Source: JAXGXJ01 sp963816155 (lineage in GTDB: Bacteria; Actinomycetota; Thermoleophilia; RBG-16-64-13). Taken from it: a stretch of 64,000 nucleotides of DNA. Position 1 is the first letter of the stretch, and each line of letters starts with the position of its first letter. The notes under the pieces were generated by a model. The model ran no database searches, was not told the DNA's origin, and saw only the letters and a list, made by a program, of their open reading frames with translations. The stretch lies in contig CAWFJE010000010.1 of NCBI GenBank assembly GCA_963816155.1, forward strand, positions 632,366 to 696,365, written 5' to 3'. The position numbers and the translations under genes were made by a program. Below are positions 17,514-25,359 of this stretch, in pieces.

Positions 17514-18161
17514 CTAGAGCAGTCCCTCTCCAGCGGCGTAGACCGCGGCCTGTTGACGGTTCCTGAACCCCATCTTCAACAGGACTTTGTGGACGTGGAT
17601 CTTGACCGTGTGAGGAGAGAGGTACAGCTGTTCGGCGATCTCTCGGTTGCTGGCTCCTCGACCGAGGGCTCGGAGGACCTCGAGCTCTCGCGGGGTCAAG
17701 CGGTTCTCCGGCCGCCTCGGGCCATCCGCTCCGGTCGTGGCTGGGACCATGTCATGGGAGACCACGATGTCGCCGTCAGCCACCATCTTGAGCGCGGCCA
17801 AGAAGTCGGGCGCGTCCAGGTCGCAAGAAAGACAGCCGACCGCTCCTGCCTCCAGCGCATGGTAGAGATCCTGGTGGGGATTGGCCGGACCTATCACTAC
17901 GATGGGCGCTTCGGTACCGGCGGCAATGAGTTCTTCGACGAGCGGAACACCCACCCCGTCTGCTTCCCAGGCCAGCATGATCAGGTCCGGTAAACATCCT
18001 CTCAGGCCGTCAACGAGACCAACACCGTCTGCTCGCTGCCAAACCACCGGGAAAGCGCCGGCGTCAAGCAGACGACACAGCCCCGCTCGCGGAAGAGCGC
18101 GGGGACACACCAAGGCCACCCGAATGGGGCCCACTGGCTCGGACTTGGCTGAGCGGCCCAT
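17514..18161 (-). CDS. LuxR/NarL-family regulator with degenerate receiver domain
   Basis: 215 residues. The C-terminal HTH (LTPRELEVLRALGRGASNREIAEQL and SPHTVKIHVHKVL) is a standard NarL/FixJ domain. The N-terminal half follows a receiver fold but the usual phosphoacceptor position reads LIMLAWEADG, with no Asp at the strand end, and the first-strand acidic pair is replaced by VALVCPRAL. It is therefore probably not phosphorylated and may respond to protein or ligand contact. It is just downstream of the molybdopterin oxidoreductase genes on the same strand, a plausible regulator of them. Confidence 0.88.
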   Translation of the reverse strand: MGRSAKSEPVGPIRVALVCPRALPRAGLCRLLDAGAFPVVWQRADGVGLVDGLRGCLPDLIMLAWEADGVGVPLVEELIAAGTEAPIVVIGPANPHQDLYHALEAGAVGCLSCDLDAPDFLAALKMVADGDIVVSHDMVPATTGADGPRRPENRLTPRELEVLRALGRGASNREIAEQLYLSPHTVKIHVHKVLLKMGFRNRQQAAVYAAGEGLL

Positions 18162-18265
18162 GGCTCCCCTTCATCTTCCGCTACCGCCCAAGTGAAGGGT
18201 GTGTTTGTAGTACCTCTGGCTCAAGTCTACACCGCTGTTCGGCCTACGCAATCCGTCCCGGCGTA

Positions 18266-18733
18266 CTAGACCATGCCCTCCTGGGATGGTCCGCGACGCC
18301 AGCGCAAAGCCTGAGTAGGACAGGAATCGGCACAGATAGGCCGCATGCCCTCAGCCAGGCGATCGGAGCACTGATCACAGAGGCGCAGGATGCCGTCCCC
18401 ATCGAACTGCGGCACGCCGAACGGGCAGGCCGCCAGACACTCGCGGCAACCGTTGCACTTCTCCTCGTCCACCCTCACGATCCCGTCGACTTCCCCTCTG
18501 CTGATGGCTCCGGGAGTGCACGCACTCGCACAGGGAGTGTCGGGGCAATGCTGGCAGGCCATGGAGTGGAAGGTCCGACGGACGTCGGGGAAGTACCCGA
18601 TGGTGGTCTCGTAGACCCGGCGCAGCTTGATCGTCCCAGCGGCGATCCCTCGCCACTCTTTGCAGGCGATCTCGCACGTGTAGCACTTGATGCATCTTTG
18701 GGGATCGTGACTGAACGCGTATCCGTCCGCCAT
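18266..18733 (-). CDS. 4Fe-4S ferredoxin subunit of a DMSO-reductase-family complex (PsrB/DmsB-like)
   Basis: 155 residues from ATG 18733, preceded by GGAGGTG. Cys motifs occur in four groups: CIKCYTCEIACKEW, CQHCPDTPCASAC, CNGCRECLAACPFG and CDQCSDRLAEGMRPICADSCP, the classical four-cluster electron-transfer subunit. It passes electrons between the molybdopterin catalytic subunit encoded immediately upstream (2-base gap) and a further partner. No membrane anchor subunit (PsrC/NrfD type) is encoded next to it. Confidence 0.93.
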   Translation of the reverse strand: MADGYAFSHDPQRCIKCYTCEIACKEWRGIAAGTIKLRRVYETTIGYFPDVRRTFHSMACQHCPDTPCASACTPGAISRGEVDGIVRVDEEKCNGCRECLAACPFGVPQFDGDGILRLCDQCSDRLAEGMRPICADSCPTQALRWRRGPSQEGMV

Positions 18734-18735
18734 GG

Positions 18736-21036
18736 CTACACCTCCTCCCACGTGCTGATCTTGACCAGCGTCTGTTTGGCCATCTGGGAGAAGAACTTGT
18801 CGAACAAGGTCGGGTCGGAGTTATAGAGGTTGTTGACCTCGCTGCCCCCGTCGCCGGCCTCGTAGCCGGGAAGACCCAGTTCCGCGCAGGATTGCCACCA
18901 GCCCCGCTTGGTCATGACCACCTCGGGAGAGATGCCGGGGAAGTATTCTGCCTTGAACTTGCTCCAGCCGTGAGGGGACTCGACGCGCACCCAATCGCCA
19001 TCGGCGACTCCGTACTTCGCGGCCGTGGCCGGGTTGATCCGCAGCCAGGGATAGGGCTGCAACTCACGCAGGTAGGCGACGTTGTGGTGATAACTGTGCT
19101 GCGCGAGGTGATAGGCGTGCACATCGCTGAGGATGAGCGGGAACTCCTCCGTGAGTTCCGGGGTCTCGGCGATACCTTCCGGCGGCCCCTGATAGATGGG
19201 GAGATAGGGCAGTGTGCCGGTGCCGTCGCAGTCCTCCCTGCCCCCGAGGAACTCGTTGTAGCACTGCACCTTTCCGTGCGGCAAGTCCTTGAAGAGTTGC
19301 GCGTACTTGCGGTGCTGGGGCGCGGGTGGCGACGTGGACGCGGGTGGCGTTGCGGATACCGGCGCCTCAGGCGGCCGCGGCGCAGATGGCGAGGCGGCCT
19401 GCGCCGGCTCAGGTCTGGGCACCAGCATCCCACCTGGGTTCTGCCGCAGTTCGTCCACGGTCACGCCGTGACGAGCGAGCGCCTCGTTCATGAAAGCATC
19501 CATGTTGCCCTGCCAGAAATGCTCGCCATAGCCCATGCGGACCGCGAGGTCGAGGTAGAAACGCCAGTCGCTGCGCGCCTCCGCCAAGGGCTCGACCACC
19601 TGGTTGTAGCCGGCGACCCAGACGCCATCGGGGGTGTTCCTCACCCCGAAGTGGTCGCCCTGCTCGTAGCTGGTGCAGGCGGGGAGCACGATGTCGGCGA
19701 AGTCGACGTGGGGCGAATGGAACACGTCCATCACGAACATGAAGTCGATCTTCCTCAGCGCCTCGGCGACCTTCTTGGGGCTCCGGGTGGCGGAAAGCGG
19801 GTTGCTGCAGCTGGCATTGAGCACCCGCAGAGGATAGGGCTCGCCGGTCAGGACGCTCATGAGACCTTTGTAGTAGGCGGAGGTCGGCCCGCTCTCCCAC
19901 CGTCCCGGAGTCTGGTACCAGACAGGTGCTTCTGGAGCCACCAGCTTCTCCACCATCCCCGGGGGCGCCAACTCGCCCAGGTGGGAGACCATGGGCCCGG
20001 GGAAGCCTCCGGCGGGCGGGGCGAACTGCCCACCCGGCACGTCGAGGTTGCCGGTTATGGCCATGATCAGGCAGACCGCGGAGACCGTGGCGGTGCCGTC
20101 GTTCGTCTGGTCGCCGATGCCGTTGCCCATACGGATGACCATGGGACCGGCGGTACCCATGAACCGGGCCGCCTCGCGGATCTGCTCGGCCGGAAGCCCG
20201 GTGATGCCGGCCGCCCACTCGGGCGAGAACTGACGGACATGCGCGGCCAACCGATCGAAGCCGTGGCACCATTCGGCCACGAAGTCGGCATCGTAGAGAC
20301 CCTCGCTGATCAGCACGTTCAGGACCGCCAGAGCGAGGGCACAGTCGGTCCCCGGCCTCACCGGCAACCACATGTCGGCCTTCGCGCCCATGGGCTCGAG
20401 CATAGGACGGATGTCGATCATCTTCGTCCCGTTCGCGAGAGCGTTCAGGATCGCCCGGGGAGTGCCCTGGTTGACTCCGGAGTTCTCAGGGTTCGCCCCC
20501 CAGTTGACTATCAGCCGGGTCTTCTGCCAGTCGTCCGGAGCCATGCTGAAGAAACCCATGGTGACTCTGGCCGCCGCCATGCGGGGCGTGGCGCAGATGG
20601 CGCTGTGCAGATAGTTGGGGCTGCCGTAGACGTTAAGGAACCGGCGCCCGAGACTGCTGAGCACCGGCCAATACTCGGGCGAAAGGACGCCATAGGCCTC
20701 CGGGCCATACTTCGCCTTCGTCTCGGTGAGCTTGTCGGCGATGGTATCGACGGCGTCTTCCCAGGTAATGCGCTGGAACCTGCCCTCGCCCTTGGCTCCG
20801 ATGCGCCTCAGGGGATACTTCAAGCGGTCGGCGGCATACACGAACTGGGGCCCGGTCAGACCCTTGGCGCAGAGGCTGGTGGAGCCACTGACGCCGTTGT
20901 TCAGGGCGTCTGGATTGCCCTCCACGCGCACAAAGCGACCATCCTTCACATGGCAGAGGATGCCGCAGGTGGGCCTATATGAGCCACAGCCGTGACAGAA
21001 AGTGGGGACGACCCGTTCGGCACCACCAGTCTTCAT
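18736..21036 (-). CDS. Molybdopterin oxidoreductase catalytic subunit, DMSO reductase family
   Basis: A 766-residue enzyme. It begins with a [4Fe-4S] cluster region: Cys14, Cys17, Cys24 and Cys56 (FCHGC, TCGILCHVKDG, LCAKG). The likely Mo ligand is Cys148 in HSAICATPRMAA. The Mo-bis-PGD segments include NWGANPENSG, GTDCALALAVLN and the C-terminal HAYHLAQHSYHHN and WVRVESPHGW. No twin-arginine signal, so it acts in the cytoplasm. A Pro/Ala/Ser-rich stretch of about 40 residues (about 535-575) is inserted ahead of the last domain, which is unusual. The next gene encodes its iron-sulfur partner. Substrate is not readable; polysulfide/thiosulfate-reductase-like or organic-acid chemistry are options. 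Confidence 0.92.
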   Translation of the reverse strand: MKTGGAERVVPTFCHGCGSYRPTCGILCHVKDGRFVRVEGNPDALNNGVSGSTSLCAKGLTGPQFVYAADRLKYPLRRIGAKGEGRFQRITWEDAVDTIADKLTETKAKYGPEAYGVLSPEYWPVLSSLGRRFLNVYGSPNYLHSAICATPRMAAARVTMGFFSMAPDDWQKTRLIVNWGANPENSGVNQGTPRAILNALANGTKMIDIRPMLEPMGAKADMWLPVRPGTDCALALAVLNVLISEGLYDADFVAEWCHGFDRLAAHVRQFSPEWAAGITGLPAEQIREAARFMGTAGPMVIRMGNGIGDQTNDGTATVSAVCLIMAITGNLDVPGGQFAPPAGGFPGPMVSHLGELAPPGMVEKLVAPEAPVWYQTPGRWESGPTSAYYKGLMSVLTGEPYPLRVLNASCSNPLSATRSPKKVAEALRKIDFMFVMDVFHSPHVDFADIVLPACTSYEQGDHFGVRNTPDGVWVAGYNQVVEPLAEARSDWRFYLDLAVRMGYGEHFWQGNMDAFMNEALARHGVTVDELRQNPGGMLVPRPEPAQAASPSAPRPPEAPVSATPPASTSPPAPQHRKYAQLFKDLPHGKVQCYNEFLGGREDCDGTGTLPYLPIYQGPPEGIAETPELTEEFPLILSDVHAYHLAQHSYHHNVAYLRELQPYPWLRINPATAAKYGVADGDWVRVESPHGWSKFKAEYFPGISPEVVMTKRGWWQSCAELGLPGYEAGDGGSEVNNLYNSDPTLFDKFFSQMAKQTLVKISTWEEV

Positions 21037-21272
21037 GCTCGACCTCCGAAGCGGGCAGGCCCGCTACTGTTTGTCCGCCGCGGCGGCGGACTTCGACACC
21101 GTCATGGTACTCCAGGCGGCGGCTGTCTGCGCCAGGGTGGAGGGGATCGGCGGGTCGCGGCGCGGCCACGCCCCATGTATGCTAAGAGAAGCGACGCGAT
21201 GCCGGGTCTGCTCGATACCGGCAGAGTGAGGCTGAGACCACCCGTGACCACGTCACATACGAGGAGGCGGCG

Positions 21273-21812
21273 ATGTCCAAGCTCACGACCAACACGTGGC
21301 CGACCACTCCTATCCTCGTGACCCTCCTGCTCTTCACAATCGTCGCCCTGGGTCTGGCCGGCTGCGGCGGCGACACGGAGGAGACCACTACCGAGTCCGA
21401 GGCAGCTTCCGTGGTGACTACCGCGGCGGATGGGACGACCGACGTGGGAGGCAGCAGCGCGACCACGGGCGGGAGCACAGAGGCTTCGGCCTCCGCCGCG
21501 AGCGGTGTCGACCAACTGAGCGGCGACGAGCAAGCCGCGGCCATCGGCATAGCCCGAGGCTACTTGGCGGGGCAGACCGACTTCTCCAGCGGCGACTTCG
21601 AGTGGAAGATCGTCGCCGTCACCCAAGACGATGAGCAGCAGTGGTGGGCTCATGTGGAAGCGACGCCCAAGGGCGGCGTAGCAGCCGAGCCGCATGACTT
21701 CTTCGTGTTCCATCCCGCAGACAAGGCGCTCTGGTACGTGCATGGGATGGGCACGGACAGCGAGCCCATGGACGAGTTGAACGTGCCCGAGGAGATTCGG
21801 AGCAAGTCCTGA
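21273..21812 (+). CDS. Lipoprotein of unknown function
   Basis: 179 residues starting at ATG 21273 after GGAGG. The signal peptide ends in the lipobox LAGCGG, followed by a Thr/Ser/Gly-rich linker to about residue 75. The remaining compact domain (QAAAIGIARGYLAGQTDF, FEWKIVAVTQDDEQQWWAHVEATP) looks like a small alpha+beta fold in the NTF2/DUF4878 style, but no family is assigned. It is transcribed alone, convergent with the lipocalin gene. Confidence 0.8.
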   Translation: MSKLTTNTWPTTPILVTLLLFTIVALGLAGCGGDTEETTTESEAASVVTTAADGTTDVGGSSATTGGSTEASASAASGVDQLSGDEQAAAIGIARGYLAGQTDFSSGDFEWKIVAVTQDDEQQWWAHVEATPKGGVAAEPHDFFVFHPADKALWYVHGMGTDSEPMDELNVPEEIRSKS

Positions 21813-21881
21813 GAAAGGCGGTCTAGCCTAGCTGACGGGCGTACCCCAGGCGACAGCCCGAGGCCGCCCTGGAATCTGCTG

Positions 21882-22379
21882 TTACTCTTCAGCCCGCTGG
21901 AGCGTCCTTCGGATCTTGGTCAGGTCGTAGCCCTTGCTCGCGATCAACTCGAGGAGTTCCTCGTAGAGCGCGTCGTCCATCTGAGGCGTGCGACTCAGTA
22001 TCCACAGATAGGTCCGACTCGGATGCCCGACGATGGCCCAGCGGTAGTCGGCGTCCAACCCTATGATCCAATAGGCTCCCCAGAAGGGCCAGAAGAAGGT
22101 GACCTTGAGCTTCGCGTTGGTCGTCCGATCGACGACCCGGGCCTTCCCGCGCGCGGCGCGGACCTTTCCTTGGAGCGTGTCCTGAAAACAGGTGTTGACT
22201 ACCTGGATGTCGCCGTTCTTGCGGAGCGAGTAGTCGGCCGTCACGCCGACGCATCCTTTTTGGAAGCGCTGAGGGATGGTGGCGATCTCGTACCACGTGC
22301 CGAGGTACCTCTGCAGATCCACGTGCGGCACGACATCCAGAGGAGGCGTCTGCGCGCTACGCGCTGCGAACACGGCCAT
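21882..22379 (-). CDS. blc: Lipocalin family protein (Blc-like)
   Basis: 165 residues from ATG 22379 with AAGGAGGG upstream. It shows the lipocalin signature YLGTWYEIATIPQRFQKGC, then VTADYSLRKNGDIQVVN and the late motif DYRWAIVGHPSRTYLWILSRTP. Bacterial lipocalins bind fatty acids or lysophospholipids. Unlike E. coli Blc there is no lipobox or signal peptide, so this form is probably cytosolic. Confidence 0.92.
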   Translation of the reverse strand: MAVFAARSAQTPPLDVVPHVDLQRYLGTWYEIATIPQRFQKGCVGVTADYSLRKNGDIQVVNTCFQDTLQGKVRAARGKARVVDRTTNAKLKVTFFWPFWGAYWIIGLDADYRWAIVGHPSRTYLWILSRTPQMDDALYEELLELIASKGYDLTKIRRTLQRAEE

Positions 22380-22482
22380 GATCCCTCCTTGAGGCCTGTG
22401 GGGCTGATCGTCGCTACCGACATGGTACTCCGGTCGCGGCACGGCCGGTCGGCAGCGGGTCGCCGACTGAGCGGATCGGCGC

Positions 22483-23382
22483 TCAGAGCCTGCGCTGCCA
22501 CTCCTGTCTGAGGGGTGCCGCTTCGCCCATGGCCACGTAGCGGTCGATCACCTGTAGCATGGCCTCCCTGTCCGCGGGCAACCTACCTTCGAGGGGAAGG
22601 TAGTTGGAGGCATGGGTGGTGCGGAACACCGCATCGGTCACGTCGGTCTCGGCGATGATCTGGCGAAGTTCGCGCAGGATCGCCGCCGGACCGGGCAGGA
22701 CGAAGTCGCCCCGACGCACGTCTTCAGCCAAAGGCGCGCCGTCCGCGAGCATGAGCGACAACAAGGAGATGTAGTCGGGGTCGATGGCCGACAGCGCGCG
22801 CGCCGTGCCCCGGGCATGCTCCGCCGAACGCTCCGCTCCTCCCAAGCCCAGGATGGCCATCACAGAGAGCTTGAGACCGGCATCCTTGGCTTTGCGACCG
22901 GCCTCCACCTGCTCGCCCACCGTCACGCCCTTGTCCATCGCGGCCAGCGTCGCATCGTCGCCCGATTCCAGACCCAGGTAGAGCATGTACAACCCACGCT
23001 CACGGAGGGCGCGAAGCTCCTCCGGGGTCTTGCGGAGCAGCGATCTGCCGTTGGCGTAGGCACTGACCCGCTCGAGGGCGGGCAGTTCGGCGCGCAGCAG
23101 ATCGAGCACCGCGAGCAAAGAGCGGGCAGGCAGCGCCAACGCGTCGCCGTCGGCGAGGAACACCTTCCGCACTGTCTGTTTCACCTCGGAAGGGAGCCGC
23201 TCCACGTCCTCCCTCACCTCGGCCGCAGGCCGCACCCGGAACGGCTTGCCCGCATACATGCCACAGAAGCGGCAGTCGTCGTGCGAACAGCCATACATGA
23301 CCTGAAGGATCAGGCTGTCGGCCTCGCTGGGCGGACGATAGACGGCGCCCAGGTAGCGCGGGTAGGTCGTGTCCGCGCTCAT
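22483..23382 (-). CDS. Radical SAM protein, coupled to selenoprotein copy 2
   Basis: A 299-residue radical SAM enzyme. Cluster cysteines Cys32, Cys37 and Cys40 form CSHDDCRFC, a CX4CX2C variant of the usual CX3CX2C. The barrel includes VFLADGDALALP, SAYANGRSLL, LYLGLESGDDATLAAMDKG and ILGLGG, as in the HemN/Elp3-like branch. It starts 6 bases after the stop of the selenoprotein gene, so the two are almost certainly cotranscribed and may act together. The substrate is unknown; modification of, or chemistry coupled to, the selenoprotein is speculative. Confidence 0.9.
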   Translation of the reverse strand: MSADTTYPRYLGAVYRPPSEADSLILQVMYGCSHDDCRFCGMYAGKPFRVRPAAEVREDVERLPSEVKQTVRKVFLADGDALALPARSLLAVLDLLRAELPALERVSAYANGRSLLRKTPEELRALRERGLYMLYLGLESGDDATLAAMDKGVTVGEQVEAGRKAKDAGLKLSVMAILGLGGAERSAEHARGTARALSAIDPDYISLLSLMLADGAPLAEDVRRGDFVLPGPAAILRELRQIIAETDVTDAVFRTTHASNYLPLEGRLPADREAMLQVIDRYVAMGEAAPLRQEWQRRL

Positions 23383-23388
23383 GACGCG

Positions 23389-25176
23389 CTACTCGTCGTA
23401 CTCGACCTCCGGATCGGGCAGGCCGCAGGCGCCGTCGGCGCAGTCACCCTCCGACGCCACCGACACCCCCGGGCGCCAGTAATCCACCGGCGCGGACCCC
23501 AAATACCCGTAGTCACTCGTCTTCCACACGGGGCTGGTCTCGCCGCCCACTACCACGATGTTGATGTTCTTCGCGTTGTGGTAGTGAGGGATGAGCTCGT
23601 CATCCGCCGCCTTCCTCCACGTGGCGTACGGCTCGACCCCTTTGTCGGCCAACGGCGCCACCAGCATGTCGATGGTGTCGGTACCCCAGTATCTCCCCGC
23701 CGGGATGAGGGCGTTCTCCGCTATCCAGCGGCTGAAGTCCTCCTTGCTTTCGAAGCCGTCGAGTTCTTTGAGGCGCGTCGCGACCAGCGGATCCATGAGG
23801 ATGGTGGCGAAGGAGTTCAGACCGGGGATGACGCTCAGCTGCAGATCGATCTCTTCCCCCACCGAGCGGGCGGCTGCGGCATGCAGACTGTTCAGCACGT
23901 ACCAGCCCCGGAAGACGCTCACCACGCTCTCGTCGGGCTGGTAGCCCTTCTGCACGTGAAAGGGAGTCCAGACGCTGCGCTCCTCGTTCTCGGCCACGCA
24001 CATGTTGTTGTAGATGAAATTGTTGCCCTGCGAGCTCCACAGCGTCATCCGCGGACGCGCGAAGCCGTAGGCCATGGACAGCAGCGTCCAGGCCCGGCCT
24101 ATGACCGCGTTGGCCTGATTGACAGGGCTGAAAGCGGCCATGCCCGCGTTCATGCCGATCTCGTTGCGGATGGGCCCATTGACCACGAGCATGCTGGCGA
24201 AAGGGGTGGTGGAGGGCGTGAGGGCGGAGTGTTTGGTGGCCGCCACAGCCAAGATCACGGGGAGATGCTCCGGGCGCGCTCCGGCCATGACCGCTACCAC
24301 GGCGACGTCGCGGACGGTGTATGTGACCGTATCCTTGGCGTCGATCATGAAGATCTCCCCGACCACCTCGTCGCCAGGACGGCCGGTGCCGGTGAGCATG
24401 CACTCCACCCGTTCCTCTGTGGGGAGAATGACGGGGAGCCCGTCGGTCCAACCACGTTCGTAGAACAGACGCTGGAGGTTGTCCTCGGTGTCGGGTGGGA
24501 GCAACGCCTCGCGGACGACCGGCGCCGCGGCGGCGGCTTCGCCGCTCGGTGCTGGGCCGAAGCCGTTCCCGCCGGGCTGCTTGGTGAGCGCATCGACGAT
24601 CTCGTCGATGACCCGCGTGCCCGTGAGAGGATCGTCTCCCTCCAGATAGGCATACAGGGTCTCGTCGGGCATGCTCACCACGGGGTGCGGCGTGTAGACG
24701 AAGGGCAGAGCCACGCCCAGCGACCTCATCTCATTCCGAACGTGGACCGCATAGGTGTGAGTGGACAGAGGAGCGGTGGGGATACCGTAGGTGAGTTCGA
24801 GCTTGCTGCTACTCGCGGCGACCGCCGCGGCACAACCCGGTCAGCCACCTACCCCGATGATGACGGCTTGACCTCTTTCCCTGATCTCATCCCAGAGCTC
24901 GTTCGTATCGTCGGCGAAGACGTTACCCGGCTTGCGCTTCCGTACGGTGGTGACCGACGGCATGTTGGCATCGAACCAGCGCTGCACCTGCTGCATGAAC
25001 TTGTAGCTGCCGCCGAAGCCGGTATCGACGAGATAGACGACCTTGCCTTCCAGAGTGTCGAGCCTGCGGGCCAGCGGAGCCAGCGCGGACGGTGCCGCCC
25101 CAGCGCTCTCGCCACCATCCACCGGGACGATCTGGAATTGCGGGTTGGCGACTGACAATACTGTGGACTGGGACAT
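23389..25176 (-). CDS. UGSC-family selenoprotein with fused C-terminal domain (copy 2), TGA read as selenocysteine at residue 112
   Basis: One 595-residue gene with an in-frame TGA at 24841-24843 decoded as Sec112. The motif is Sec112-Pro-Gly-Cys115. Upstream is ARRLDTLEGKVVYLVDTGFG and IIGVGG; downstream is CAAAVAA, then LTYGIPTAP, in frame into the ORF annotated conventionally from ATG 24729. Start ATG 25176 follows GGGAGG. Both the pre- and post-TGA sequences match copy 1 (GVGG-U-x-GCAA), which would be very unlikely if TGA ended translation. The C-terminal region (about 150-595) shares LPTEERVECMLTGTG, VMAGARPEHLPVILA and VNGPIRNEIGMN with copy 1. The radical SAM gene follows 6 bases downstream; a frameshifted MMPL gene lies upstream. 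Confidence 0.9.
24814..24829 (-). promoter_or_regulatory. Candidate bacterial SECIS hairpin of selenoprotein copy 2
   Basis: Immediately downstream of the UGA, CGCGGC pairs perfectly with GCCGCG (6 bp) around the tetraloop GGUC, which begins after 17 nt. From memory, the E. coli fdhF SECIS also has a GGUC loop, about 18 nt after its UGA. The GU of this loop is the SelB contact. The hairpin lies inside the coding region, as in bacterial selenoprotein mRNAs. Confidence 0.75.
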
Positions 25177-25359
25177 CTGCAGCCTCCCACGAGTGACGCA
25201 CAGCCGTCGGACAACTACTCGGCGTCGACCGACGACGATTCAGGACTTCCCGGCGCCTATGCGCGCGGTGCGCGAAGGATAGCAGGCGGGCGCCATCACG
25301 TGGCACCCGCGAGCGGCCCCCGCATCCCCATGGTGCGGGGGCCGCTCCCTACAGCTGGA

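Noticed and set aside
18892..20982. Plus-strand ORF of 696 codons opposite the molybdopterin oxidoreductase
   Set aside because: Shadow of a clearly assigned enzyme; no start context or motifs.
22612..25155. Plus-strand ORF of 847 codons opposite the radical SAM and selenoprotein 2 genes
   Set aside because: Shadow frame. Its length comes from high third-position GC in the real genes; no recognisable domains.
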